From: Phanerodontia chrysosporium
Lineage: Eukaryota > Basidiomycota > Agaricomycetes > Polyporales > Phanerochaetaceae
Reading direction: 5' to 3'
Length of the DNA stretch: 64,000 bases
Assembly: GCA_001910725.1 (NCBI GenBank)
Contig: MJGA01000004.1
Span: forward strand, 186,001-250,000
Shown here: in pieces, positions 33,932 to 45,804 of the stretch
Numbering within the stretch: position 1 is the first letter of the stretch
Layout: every line of letters starts with the position of its first letter
The notes under the pieces: generated by a model
Databases searched by the model: none
What the model was told of the DNA's origin: nothing
Seen by the model: the letters and a program-made list of their open reading frames with translations, nothing else
Made by a program: the position numbers and the translations under genes

Positions 33932-34962
33932 CTACTGCCAGTGGTCGTGCTGCTCATCGCTCTCTTCGCTACATGTCCTCCGGGGAGGGATGGTCTTGGT
34001 TCGCAACGTTCCACGCATCGTAAAGTGCTCCTTCAGCTGCCCAAAATATATCGGAATTCCAGCCTGCTTGATGTGCTCGATAGACGCTCTCCCGTCTGGA
34101 AAGTTAGTGGTGCGATCCTCTTCAATCTCGCGCATACGCTTGGTACAGGTCCTCCTTGAGCGAGACCAAAATGTCTGACACAGCCCTCTTAAGTTCTGCA
34201 TGTATCTAGTTGATGAGGGTCTTCTCCGATTGCATGCACCCTGTAGCCTCGATCGTGCCTTGGCGACTCGCATAATTGTAGAATAGGGAACGTGCTGGCA
34301 CAGAACGCTGCTTCTCAAGTGCAACTTCGGAGTGTGTCGGGGGGCTCTCGTCCGCGATGCGGTCGGTGACCATGTACATGGATACCCAGTACAGCGACTC
34401 CCAGTCGTTCAGAGGGTGGTAATGAAATGGAGGGGGCGGCGGCGGCGGATTCCTCTTGCAAGATAGACCGTGATTGAGAACTTTGAGATCCCACTGATGG
34501 TGACAGCTGCTCATCTGAAATGTCTTCCATCTGTCAAAACCAAAGTTCAGCTGTGGGAAAGGGGACTGGCAATGCTGTTCATGGTGGTTTTACATATATG
34601 GCAGGTCCGGACATACCACGAAGGGAAAGCCTGTTCATAGGGGCGCGCTCAAAGCCAACTGTAGGGCCGTGTACGATAGGACCGTCCTTGCTTGGGAAGC
34701 TAGGGCTCTGCAAGGCTGCTGGTGGAAAGTCAACAAGTACTTCAACTAGGACGTCGTGTAGCGCATGATCAACCCGTGCTAGATATGTTCGCGTATGCAG
34801 CACGTGGCGTGGGAAAGTTCGGCCAGACCTCGTCAGAGCAGTGCAACCACCCATGTGCATTGATTCTACAGCAGTATCATACATTGCGCTTCTATTTCTT
34901 GCCCCTTCTTCGCTTTGCGGTTCGTCGTCAATCCCCATCTCACCCAGTTGGATACCCTCCAC
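33932..34962 (-). pseudogene. Decayed FunK1 kinase copy
   Basis: The minus strand gives pieces that match the gene at 31032-33483: FHYHPLNDWESLYWVSMYMV, then ARSLFYNYASRQG, EIEEDRTTNFPDGRASIEHI and FGQLKEHFTMRGTLRTK. The pieces lie in more than one frame. A further open stretch at 34962-34579 contains HTRTYLARVDHALHD, which may correspond to the region just before the catalytic loop. The catalytic loop and DFE motif are missing. This is a truncated duplicate. Confidence 0.65.
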
Positions 34963-35091
34963 TCCACGCCGGTCGGCCGGTTGGCGCTGCCAGTGTCGGA
35001 TGTTGTCGGATGTTGACGCGGACTCGCCTAGAGCTCTGATCCCAACCTGCGGTGCAAAAGGAAAACATGCGTCAATTACAGCTGTCCTGCG

Positions 35092-36528
35092 CTACTTGTA
35101 GACATAGGGTATAGTAAACGCTGCGACGAGCGCGAGGACCGCAAGCACGACGGCGACGACAGGCTTGCTCGTCGCATCGTCTGCGCGTTTCGCGGTCACG
35201 CTGTCTGCCTTGATGCGCTTCGCGACCGGCGCTGGCTCATAGATGGAGAGTTGCACGTACCCGATCGACTTGAGACCGTGGACACTGGACAAAGGTCAGA
35301 TCCTGCGCAGGCGACAAGCGAAGATCGAGACGTACTAGTACCCGTTGATATTGCGCGTGATCTCGTCCTCCATGCCGAGAGGTACGCCGGCGAGCGACCA
35401 CGTCACCTTCGTGTGGTCGCTGCCCTGGTCGAGCGTGGTCGTGAGTGTCGCAAAGTGGCCTGTACGCCGTGTGTTAGTCGTGCATGCATCGGTGCATGCG
35501 CGGTGAGCGTACCTTCTGGCCAGCTCGGGTTCGACAGCGCCCACGTCTGCACGATCTCCTTCGGTGGGTTGAGCGAGACGTACTTGCCCTTGACGCCGCC
35601 GCCGAACAGCGAATACTCGGTATCGGGTTTCGCAGAAGACTGATGCGGGTCAGCGTATGAACAAATGGGGCCTCCGGAGAGAGCGTACCTTGGCGGGCGC
35701 GCGTGTCCACGACGGTATCCTGTTTTCATCGGTGAGGATGGAGAAGAGGTCGTCCGCAGACGCCATGAATGACGCGTCGACGGAGACAGTTGCCGTGTTC
35801 ACGGCCTTGCCGTCCTTCTTCACCGCAGGCTTCGCCGCCGCAGCCGAACTCGCAGGGGTCGCCGCGGACGCGGTGTTCGCAGAGGCAGCAGGGCCCGCAG
35901 GTGCGGGTGTGCCTGTGCGGCTCGTCTCGGCGCTGACGATGATGTCCTTGCCGTGCGTGTTGATGATGGCGGACGGGAACTCGGAGAGCTTTGCCTCGAG
36001 CGCGGTCGGGAGGCGCGCCTTCGCGAGTTCGAAGACCTTGTCGACGGCCGGGCTCCGGGTCGTGGTAAGGCTCCAATGCCACTGCGCCACGCATAAGAAC
36101 CATGCTATGTCGTGCGGGCGCGCGCGCGACGCACCTGGTACTCGGAGATGCCATCGAGCGTAATCTCGTGCGAGACCTCGGGGATGGTGAGCTTGCCCTT
36201 GACCTCGGTGCCGTCTGCGGCCTTTCCGGTCCACCTCAGCTCGACCTTGCAGTCGTAGATAGTGAGCAGTCTATGGCGAAAGTCAGTGTGCGGTCTGTGC
36301 AGTCATATCAGGCCATCCAACATACTTGGACTTGCGCTGTCCGAGTTCGACGTCTCCGTCCACCTCAACAACCTCCGATACAGAGACCTCCTCCTCTCCG
36401 TCGCCCTTGACGGAGATAGCCGTGAGCTCGCGTTCGAACCAGTTCTTCGCCCATGGTGTCACGTTCTTGTTCTTCCAGTGCCAGTTGGCGGTCGAAGCAG
36501 GCATCGGCGGCGGTGGGACAGCAGCCAT
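35092..36528 (-). CDS. AHA1: Aha1-like activator of Hsp90 ATPase with C-terminal membrane segment (391 aa)
   Basis: Six exons on the minus strand: 36528-36326, 36270-36135, 36081-35689, 35639-35513, 35459-35336 and 35284-35092; 1176 nt in frame. The N-terminal domain reads NWHWKNKNVTPWAKNWFERE and binds the Hsp90 middle domain in known Aha1. It is followed by an Ala/Pro-rich linker and the C-terminal AHSA1 domain (SVDASFMASADDLFSILTDE, then GKYVSLNPPKEIVQTWALSN). Aha1 stimulates Hsp90 ATP hydrolysis in the cytosol. Unlike yeast and human Aha1, this protein ends with a basic stretch and a hydrophobic run (PVVAVVLAVLALVAAFTIPY) six to ten residues from the stop, suggesting a tail anchor. Introns are about 50-56 nt. 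Confidence 0.9.
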
Positions 36529-37128
36529 GGTAGTATTAGAGCGAGATTAGTAGGTAGTAGAGCACGGAAGAGAGCAAAGAGAATGAAAAGTAGGAAGACG
36601 TCACGAAGCTCGAGCCGCCGTAGTGAGCGCGGTTTATGAGAGGTGCGCGCAACTTGCCCGCCGTCTCGAACATTCCACCGCATTCGGCTACCGACTTCAC
36701 ACGGACGAGCACAGACACGACATTTGCACTTTCTGCCAGCAGAGCTGGAGAGGGCTGTTCGCTGAGATATCTCTCAAGTTGCAGAGAGGTCTGGTTGCGG
36801 GTGTACCACCTCGTATGTGCGGAACGACGTGAAGTCATCCCTCCGCAAGTCAAGGCGCTCCGAAAAGGCGGATCAAGACTAGATCAGGAAAGCGTCGGGG
36901 CCAGAGGTAGCGTTAGCTCGCATTCAGGAAGCGGAAAACATGGCATTAGGGAAGAACGAGCGTAGAGGTGGTAAATAACAACGGGAGTAAAAACAACAAT
37001 TCAATCCTGTCATCCAGTGGAAACGAGCGGTACGGACGAGAGCATCCAAGAGGGGTATCGGAATTTTCAAAGGATCAACAACAGGGTTACCGAGAGGAAG
37101 AGCACGAGGAATCCCGGGCGCAGAAAAT
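36529..37128. other. Promoter region of the Aha1 gene / septin 3' flank
   Basis: About 600 bp between the Aha1 start and the septin stop. Both genes run on the minus strand, so this holds the Aha1 promoter and the septin 3' untranslated region. No conserved element was picked out. Confidence 0.4.
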
Positions 37129-38305
37129 CTACGACGCCGCCGGGCGGTTCGTCTGTTCCTTGAGCGCAAGCAGCTGCTTCGAGCGGAATGCCTCGTAGTG
37201 AATCTGCGCCGTCGTCTCGATGAGGTCCTGCAGGTGGGTCCTCGTCAGGAAATTCCGCAAGTAGACGAACTCGCAGTGCTTCTCGTCTTCAACGTTGATC
37301 ACGCCCCAGCGTGTCTTGCGGCCACGGACAGTCTTGCCGTCAATGATCACGCTCCGCTCAGAGCCGACAACCGCGAAGGGGATCATGTTCTATGGAATCG
37401 TCAGCGCTTTGGACTGTTCAACGAAAGTATAACACGAACCCGGATGCTCTCGTTGAGTTGGATCTCCTCTTCGTCGTTCTCCTCAGTGTCAAAGGGGTAG
37501 AGGCGGATGTTGTGGTAGGTCATCTCGGCACGAATCTTCTGCTTGAACGACTCGCGCTCCTCAAGGGTCAGGCTGTCCGCCTTCGCGATCACCGGTACAA
37601 CATTGACGACCTCGCTGAGCTTCTTCATTACAATGATGTCAATGGGACGGAGCGAGTGACCGCTTGGGTTGATAAAGTAGAGAGCGCAGTGAATACGCGT
37701 GTCCTGAATGTGCCGGTCGCGCATAGCAGTCAGCTCCTTGCGCAAGTATGCACTGTGCTGGTCCTTGATGTATTTAATGATCGGATCCCAGCTGCGAATA
37801 ACGACAATTAGCGGTGCATCCTGCGTATGAGAAGTACGATCAAAGCGCACCAGCCCTCGTTGTTGATTTGGTCGCCATAGCCGGGCGTGTCGACAATGTT
37901 CAAACGGAGGCGGACGCCATTCTCAACAATAACTATCCATCGACATTCAGGTTACATCCTGCACGCGCCAATACACCATACGCACCATGTGAGACCGGGT
38001 GAATCTCCGTCGTCTGCCTCACTGGCTCGTCAGCAGCGAGCCGTCCCTTCGAGTCGATGAGGTGCGAGGCGAAGATGGTGTTGATGAGCGTCGACTTGCC
38101 CAAGCCCGTCTGACCTACAGCACACTGTTAGCTAGTGTCCATGCCGCCTGGGGCCCTAGCGCAGGCACGTACCAACGACAATCACGTTGAACTGGAAGCC
38201 ACGCTTCAAGAGCTTGTGCTCGATTTGCGCAGTGATGCTGTCGAAACCGACGTACGACGACGCGCGAATCTCCTCTGCGGGCGCGGAAGATGTGCTGGAC
38301 GACAT
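37129..38305 (-). CDS. CDC10: Septin, Cdc10-like (318 aa)
   Basis: Five exons on the minus strand: 38305-38173, 38114-37986, 37932-37851, 37791-37440 and 37389-37129; 957 nt in frame. The polybasic/N-terminal region reads SSYVGFDSITAQIEHKLLKR. G1 is GQTGLGKST (split by intron 1), G3 is DTPGYGD and G4 is AKAD; the septin unique element follows (GRKTRWGVINVEDEKHCEF). The protein stops about 30 residues after the GTPase domain, with no C-terminal coiled coil, which fits Cdc10 rather than Cdc3, Cdc11 or Cdc12. It assembles with other septins into filaments at bud necks, septa and hyphal tips. An in-frame ATG at 38395 would add 30 residues; I prefer 38305 (MSSSTSSAPAEE) by family similarity. Confidence 0.92.
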
Positions 38306-40149
38306 GACTGGAGGACGAAAGAGCGGAGGGGCGTGCGATGTGACGGGAGGCAAGGGACTGTTGGTGCGACGTTTCGAAAACGCGCTGTAGTGCAACTGCG
38401 TTTGAAAGCGCTTTCAATACCTGGTGTAGAAAGAGTAAGCGGGGTTTCAAAGAAGGATTACCGAGGTAAGCTTATGGGTTGATGGGCGTAACAACGCCTT
38501 AACAACAGTTCAGCATCTCGTCCATCATGACCTCAGCTCGGTGCCGTGCACGACCTGCAACTGACCTTTCAACCGCTCTTGCGGCTCCGACACGCTACAC
38601 AACAATCCAGCGAGGCTTTACTGTAATCACGAAATCACGAGAATCTTGCGGTCCACGCTGTGCTTGCTCTAGGAACAAGTCAATCCTCCATGTCCCGTCT
38701 TTCGCTTCGATAATGAAGATGACTGACTCTGGACTCGAGCGCACAAACATGTTCTGAAAAAACTAGGCCTCTAGGATGACCTCCACATGGTTGTTCTTCG
38801 GGGTTGACCAAACAGTCGATGCACTGTTATGAAAGTGAAACTGCACGCAGGCTCTTCTGAGGCATGTACATAAGGTGCGATAAATTCATCGCCCAGGCTG
38901 GCTATCGCTGAACCATTACATAGATATCTACTTTGGTCTCATGTCTACGACCAACCCGAACTACGCCAGACGACTTGGTTCTTGATAGACACCCAACTCC
39001 AAATCCTCCAAATCCATGATACCCTTAGACGACCCCTGCCCACGCGCTTCGCCACGTTCCCCACACATATGCCGCTGCCAAGGCACCGGGTGTCGATTTC
39101 GATCCTTCGGAGCCCTTGCGCCCGGTTCCTGTGTATGGCGAATCGGCACGGGTTGCCCGGGACAAACGGGCGGCGTGGCAGAGCTTGCGAACTGTGCTTC
39201 TCGAGCTGCATGTACTGGGACAGGATTCTGGAAGGCACAGCAAGGCTAGTCGTCCCTGAAGAGTCTGATGACGGGCTACGATGCTGCGCACCTTGCGCTC
39301 GTGACGATGCGCTCGCCGAGGCACCATGCTGCTCCCCGCTGGTGTGTTGGCTGCGCTGGATCCGCCGCCGCCTATCATCTCCGGCTCCGTAATTGAATCC
39401 TGTTTCTATGTTATGATGGCCATTGGTGTGCCTTGGAAATGCGCAGCTGCTGGAGCTCCGCTCTGCTGGGACTGACACTGACCTATGTTCTCAGCGCCAC
39501 GACCACCTTGGAACAAGATATGAAGCATACTAGAGTACGCAGGGATTTATTTCCACATTGAAGGCCATTACTTATTTCTGCAGGCATGAAAGGCTGGGCA
39601 GGGCTACCATGCCCAGCCACCACTCGGCTAGCCTTTCGACACGAGCGGATACTCGCCGCCCTGCAAAGCGCGCCCAATGTCACAGCTTGCCATAGGCCCC
39701 GACTGGAGTGCGAGACTGCATGTCATCAAAAGGTCTGGGACCGTGTTCCGGTGCGCGTCGGGCTGAACATCGTCGGTCAGACCTTTCTAGCCGCCTAGCC
39801 ACCACTGATCGCACCAACAATATTTGCACAATGCCCGCCCGCCCGACGCCCAATACTGAGACTGACCGGGAGTATGCGGTGGAGTGACGTCTAAAAGTAA
39901 GACAAAGCCGCGTCGAACCTTGCCCCACCGCGCCCTCGCGTTGCCGGGCGCATCAATCAGACGTAACGAAACATCGATCGAGGCAATGCTTGCGCCTTGC
40001 CCCGGGCACTTCTCTTTTGCCTCGTGGCAGTCCGCAGGATCGCGGGTGGCAGCGCGTATATCTTCCGGGCCAACGCAGGTAGCGTTCTCCGTTTGCTACC
40101 TCCCCACGTCTGCAGGCAGGACGGACGACGCCCTAACGACGAGACCGCC
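38306..40149. other. Intergenic region, about 1.8 kb, with one uncertain open frame
   Basis: It holds the septin promoter and the promoter of the membrane-protein gene at 40150. The minus strand has a 177-codon open frame at 39478-38945, Ser/Arg-rich, with no domain I recognise and no intron structure. It could be a small gene or chance; I do not call it. Confidence 0.35.
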
Positions 40150-41986
40150 ATGCACGTCTCCGGCAGAACGGTCGCATGCGCGTTCATGTTCCTTGTAGCA
40201 AATGCTCACGCGCAGATGCCGCACACATTCCGATGGTCTTTCACTCAATCCGTAAGGTCGTTGTTTGAGCACTTTACACTGCGACTGATATGGTTCACAG
40301 TCAACTTCTGGCTCATTGGAAGAGTGTCAAACTCTTACCGTCGCGCTCGAATCTCTGGAAGGCACCGCCTCTTCCGAGCCTTTGGGAACTCCGCCATATT
40401 CCATGTTGGCTTTCGAACCTGGAGGAATCCCGACTACGTCCGCACTTGGTTCGGATCCTGCGCATCTGTCATGGCAGGTCAAGCACGCTCGCGGTGCGTG
40501 AGCTTGAACGCAAACTGAGGTTTATTGTGCTCATCTTCCCCATTGAAGGCTCACAAGTCATGCTCGCCGTTGTGGACTCAGCTGGAGATTCAGGAGGCGT
40601 GTCTGATATACTCTATAACGTCACTGGTAAGTTACGTCTTCGCTTACTGATCTTTTGCTCATATATCACGAATATTCCCCAGCTGGCAGTGATTTGTCAT
40701 GTTTACATGCGCCTTCCGCATCTGCTGTCCTGCAGACGAACGTGTCCGATACTCTGGAGACATGCAAGCCCTGGGATCTCAAAATTATCGGCGGAGTACA
40801 GCCGTACACAGTGGTGCTGTCGCAACTTCACTCCCCAACCCTGACTGTCGTGACTCTACAAGAAAATGACGACATTTTCACCTACATTAACCGTGCTGAT
40901 CCTGGGTGGTGGATGATGGGTGAGTGGTTCGAAACCGGTGTAAAACCTTTTCTGAAACTCCTACTCTCTACAAGCCTCTATGTTCGACGCGTAAGCCAGT
41001 TTCTTCTGGACTGCTCAAGCTCTGATCTGAATTTATTCAGCACAGGAACGTGGGGACTCTCGACTGCCTTGGTTCAAAGCACAGGTTTCGCAGATACTAG
41101 CTGTCCAGGGCTTGAATCTTCGGAGACCGCTTCTAGCAGTGGGTTGAGCGACCGTTCTTTTCCGGCCTCAGCCCTCCCACTCCCACCAGATACTTCGACA
41201 TCAGATGCAACTTCGGGTCCGAATGCCAGCACGAGCTCTTCCGCTGTGCCTTCGACTGCATCGGTTGAGAATCGATCAGTCGCTGGTGCAAGCGCGAATT
41301 CACAGCTCGCGGTCGGTCTGGCTTTGGGGATCGGAATTCCCGTCATCGCGGCATTGGTGGCAACTTTCTGGTTTTGCACTCACAGAGGGAAGAAGCAGGA
41401 GGAGCCTTCACGATCGCCTATCGATATGCTTGCCTCACCGGTCAAGAGTAGTCGCTATAGCATGCGTGACGCCCTCGTCACCGCTCCATCCGACTTGCGG
41501 TTGTGGCTTCTGGGACATGCGCGCGCGCCCTCCGAATCTATGGACTACGATGCAGAATTGTCTTCAACGCGATACTCAGACCTCAACGAGAATCAGATGT
41601 CCGAAAGACGGCGCTCGAGGCTGTTCAGTCCATGGGAGCGACTCGATCCCGTCTCCGAATTTCACGAAAGTGCGCCGCCTTCCCGGTCGCAGACGCCGAA
41701 CAATTTCGCCGCCGGACACGACCTGTATTCTACCGTTCTGGTAGATATGCCCTCGACGGCGAGGACGCCCTCCCCTGCCGCGACAGCCGCACACGAACAA
41801 GTCCGTCGTGTTGCGCAGGTCTACCTCAGGCCCTCTTCGTCGCGCGGCTCTCTGCCGCGGCTAGTGCAGGACCCCGTGCTTCACGATATCATACCCCGAA
41901 CCGCATCTCCCGATAGCATCGATAGTCGTTGCAGCAGGGATGGACTAGTAGAGACTGAGGAGTCCCATCAATCGACGTTACGATAG
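40150..41986 (+). CDS. Membrane protein paralog P1: secreted ectodomain, one membrane span (523 aa)
   Basis: Six exons: 40150-40251, 40301-40493, 40549-40626, 40683-40919, 40975-40990 (16 nt) and 41041-41986; 1572 nt in frame. A signal peptide (VACAFMFLVANAHAQ) is followed by an ectodomain with ECQTLTVALE, LAFEPGGIP, VSDTLETCKPWDLKI, GGVQPYTVVL and YINRADPGWWM. Next comes a Ser/Thr-rich stalk, a membrane helix (VGLALGIGIPVIAALVATFWF) and a cytosolic tail of about 200 residues. I recognise the pattern as an uncharacterised family common in Agaricomycetes with a GGxxPYxxxL repeat-like core and a YIxRxDP motif. Function unknown; a cell-surface sensor or wall protein is possible. P2 and P3 follow in tandem. 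Confidence 0.85.
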
Positions 41987-42895
41987 ACAAACCGTCTTCG
42001 CACGAGTCCCTGATACCCTGGATTCAATGGACACCTCGTAATTTATAGCGCCTATCGGTATGCTTGTGCATAATGTTCTATACCTAGAAAAACATTACTT
42101 GACGGCCTATTTGCACAGATAAAGTGGACGAACGCGAGAATCGGTCTAGAAGTGAAGTTTCTCGACCTCAGACTCGGAAGCTCACGCAAGTGATACAGCC
42201 TTGGCCAGGATCATGGTTCCAAATGTGCGTTCCATTTTCTTCTCTAGCCATTCGCAGTCTTGTATAACACACGTTCTGCCACCAGAGACACTCTCATTGT
42301 TCCCTCGTATGAAGCTAGCAGGCACTCCTAGTTGGACTCGCAAGCGCTTTCCTACGCCGCTGTACAATAATGCACACAAGGTGATAACTTGTGCTATCCT
42401 GAGTTCCTCCCCTGCAAGCATGAGTCGTTCCCTCCGCTTCGATGGGCGATACCTTCGCCATCTCATTGTTGATCGCCGGAAGGAAAGACGAGACGCGCTG
42501 ACGCACCTAGAATCAAGGGAAAATACTACAGTACGACTCCAGTTTCACGACCCTGTGTCCATCGAGCCCTGGGAATCCGAGCACACACAAGCAGAACTTC
42601 TTACACATTGTATCATCGCCTCCTGCGTTCTTAAAGATGGTGAGTACGGCTGCGTCATCTCCATCTTAATGCGGCTCGCTCGCTGCGCATGTGCCGTGCA
42701 GAGGTTGCTAAACATTTACAGCCTTGACCCGTGCCCCTCGCTGCAAGGTGTTTCTGATCATGGGCTCTTGTCGGCGTCCTCTCTCAGACGCGACGGGATC
42801 ATCTTCATGCGGATGCGACCGGAGCTGTGGACCTTAGCCTTCCCATCTCCCCTTTCTTCTCTTCGATGTTATTCGCTTCGCACCTGACAGGCAGG
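41987..42895. other. P1-P2 spacer with a segment repeated before P3
   Basis: Promoter region of P2. About 42580-42795 resembles 45490-45690 upstream of P3: both contain ggtgagtacggctgc, then gcatgtgccgtg, then catctaca/catttaca-agcct and tcatgg-ctctcgtcggcgtcct. The tandem duplication therefore included the 5' flank. Open frames here are not supported. Confidence 0.5.
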
Positions 42896-44648
42896 ATGTG
42901 CTTTCGTCACGTATCTGCGATACTCGGTATTGTGTGGCTGGCGGCTACCGCAACGGCACAGTTGCGTCCAGCGTTCCAATGGGGTTGGGGAGATATTGTA
43001 AGTCATTCTCGCGAATGTTGAGCACATTCTGATTGCACACCTAGAGCTGGCCACAATCATTCGAGGAGTGCCAGACACTCTCTGTCATCATTCTGGAGTC
43101 CTCAGTTATTGCAGGCACTTCCTCTGTTGGAGTCGGCCCATACTACATGTTGGCCTTCGAGGTCGATGGTGTCCCGACCACCTCGATGATTGGTTCCGAC
43201 CCAAAGAATCTTTGGTGGCAGGCAAACCATAAACGAGGTAGGTTAGGGAGCGCTATTCGTTCTGCCTCAAATGTTCATTGTCGTTTTTAACAGGCTCGTC
43301 GTTGATCCTAACGCTTGTTGACTCCAACGGGAGCATCGGAGGAGTACCTCAGCCAGTATACAACATAACAGGTACGCACAGAACTTCCTGATCTTGTGGG
43401 CGTGCCTTACATTGCCGTAGCTGGGAACGATACCTCCTGTCTCCCTTCTGTTCCCTCGTCGACGGCTGTCGTTCGGACCAATGTCTTCGATACAATTTCG
43501 ACGTGTGATGCGTTGGGTTTGACCGTCACTGGTGGTCAGAAGCCGTACACCATCGTCCTGGCCGAGACCCACGCGGCTACCATAACAACAGTGTCCCTGA
43601 CCGATGACGAGGATACTCTGACATACATTAATCGCTTCGACCCAGGCTGGCAACTGATCGGTGAGCCATGTCCCTCTGCCTGCCGTCGTACAAGTGCTTA
43701 AACTTGTGATTCTTCGCTCTAGCGTCCGTGTATGATGCGTAAGTCATAATGTACAATACTTACTATCACTGGCTTATGTCTGGTGTTTGTTATAGCTCCG
43801 GGCATTGGGGAACATCGTCGAATGCTATCCGGACGTCCGGTATATCCAATAACACTTGCCCTGGGCTACGGACCACAGTGTCAAATTCAGCGGACGCAGG
43901 TACAGAAGATCCACCCCTTTCTTCGACGCGAGCATTCCCATCTGGAACTTCGGTTTCCTCTCCAACCAGCCCGTTGCGTGTCACCTCTGGTATCTCCAGC
44001 TCTACGAACCACAAGGTGGCTGGGATCGCTGTTGGGGTGGCGCTCGGCGTTGGAGTTCCCTCGCTCCTGGCAGCGGTGGTATTGCTTCTATGGCTTCGCA
44101 GTAGACGAAAAGCAAGCGTGAAGGAGATGCGGCCAGACATCATCGGACCACCCACCAGCGACGTCGATCCTACCATGACAGAGGCACGGCCTGACCCGTT
44201 TATGCTACGTCCTCCCGGATCATCCCCCTCCCTGCCTACTGCAAATGAGCAAACCACCCCGTCATCACCTCGTTCGCCCGGTGCTCGCCGTAGTCTCACG
44301 CAGAGACTCGGGGTGATGATCGAACTGTTGGAGCATGCGACACCAACGAGTATGCCTACACCAAGGAAGAGGAGGCTCCAGCTAGCGAATGATGGGCCTA
44401 CGTCGTCTCCGACAACATCTTCGAATGCAACAACGACTAGGTCGGGCAGCTCTCAACAGACACTTCTGTACCAGCCAGGCAGCTCAAGCAGCACCGCTAG
44501 CCGCATGGACCCAGACGAACAGGGCTCTCAGGAAGTCCTCGTACAGCATCGCGACGCGGGTGTAGTGTTTCGAGAACTGCCGCCCCCGTATAATGACATC
44601 TCTTCCCCCTCGGCTACCGCAAGCACTCGACCCGATCCTTCAGCATGA
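42896..44648 (+). CDS. Membrane protein paralog P2 with PPxY tail motif (493 aa)
   Basis: Six exons matching P1 in size: 42896-42997 (102), 43045-43237 (193), 43294-43371 (78), 43421-43660 (240), 43723-43738 (16) and 43796-44648 (853); 1482 nt in frame. Signal peptide SAILGIVWLAATATAQ; ectodomain with FEECQTLSVI, YYMLAFEVDGVPTTSM, DTISTCDALGLTVTGGQKPY and LTYINRFDPGWQLI; Ser/Thr-rich stalk; membrane helix (VGVALGVGVPSLLAAVVLLL) followed by RSRRK. The cytosolic tail ends ELPPPYNDISS, a PPxY motif of the type bound by WW domains of Rsp5/Nedd4-type ubiquitin ligases, which suggests turnover by endocytosis. Function of the family is unknown. Confidence 0.85.
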
Positions 44649-45804
44649 TTTCCTCTCTGCTCTCTACCCTGCGGGATCTTCCGTCCATCTCTTGTACTGC
44701 TGCCATTTTCTTTCTAAATTATTTATCTCCTCGTTATTTTTCTCACATTTGTGTCCTCACTGAGGCTGATTTGACCAGGGGTGCCCTCATGCCGGTGCCG
44801 ATACTTACGTTCATTGACGTGGCTGAACCACCAGTTACTCACTCATCCAAGTCGCTCACGGAGATCGCCGGCTTGTCCAATGTCGTCGCGGGAAAGTGGG
44901 TCCGTCTACATGTTGGGCTTTTTTTTGTAGCTGTTTACCTATTATCCGTGCAGATAAGATTTCTACAGGCTCGCGCGCATACTTCCCGCACCTTCGAGGC
45001 TCCAAATCATACATCGTGGGGTGCTAAGACCTCGGTGTGTCACAGCCTTGGCCGAGAAAGTCGATCTGAAAGTACGTTTGCCTCCCTTCGGAAGCAATGC
45101 GCGATGATGATGTATGACGTACTTTTTAGCTGCAGATATCCGATATGTTCGCCCTTGTATTCTGTGAGCAGTCTCTGTAGCTGAACTTACAAGTGCGCTT
45201 CCCTCGGCCGTAAAGCGATTCTCCACGAGGTGATAATCTGCCCAGTGGCTGTGCTATTCTCCTTTCCCCGGAGCGTGGACCATTTTCTCCGGTCCCGACT
45301 GGGCTTGGCTTTTCAGAGTCCCTTACCAGAGTCCCTTAGCCATTCTCCTCGCTCACCACTGACGAACGGAGTAACGAGGGTACGATTAGACTCAATGAAA
45401 TAAGTCCGAGCTGGAATACTCACAAGTCACCAGCGGGCGACTCAGCCTGCCGTCTATTCCTGGGATTCCGAATACATCGCCAGGAACCTTCTTACACCAT
45501 ACATCATCGCCTCCTTCCTTCCTCTATAGTGGTGAGTACGGCTGCATCATATCTGTCTCCTAATTTGGCTCACTTGCTGTGCATGTGCCGTGAGCAGATA
45601 TGCTGAACATCTACAGCCTCAGCACGCACCCCTCACCACGAGGAGTTCCTGATCATGGACTCTCGTCGGCGTCCTTCCTGGGCGCGGCGAGAGAGATCGT
45701 ATTAGTACGAGGATGAATCGAGGGGCGAATCTTGGCCCTCTTGCGCCCTTCCCTTCCACTTCCCTCTTACTCCCCCGTGTCGTTCCCTTCACCTCGCAGT
45801 CCAT
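44649..45804. other. P2-P3 spacer
   Basis: About 1.15 kb. The part from about 45490 to 45690 is the duplicate of the P2 upstream region. A short direct repeat (gagtccctta) occurs near 45325. The open frame that overlaps the P2 stop has no family similarity and is probably 3' flank. Confidence 0.45.

Noticed and set aside
38945..39478. Minus-strand 177-codon open frame
   Set aside because: Ser/Arg-rich composition, no introns in an intron-rich genome, no recognisable domain; kept only as a comment.
42201..42887. Long plus-strand open frame (228 codons) before P2
   Set aside because: It overlaps the flank that is duplicated before P3, where the frame is not conserved, and has no domain.
44645..45184. 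Open frame overlapping the P2 stop codon
   Set aside because: No family similarity, no counterpart after P1 or P3; probably 3' flank.
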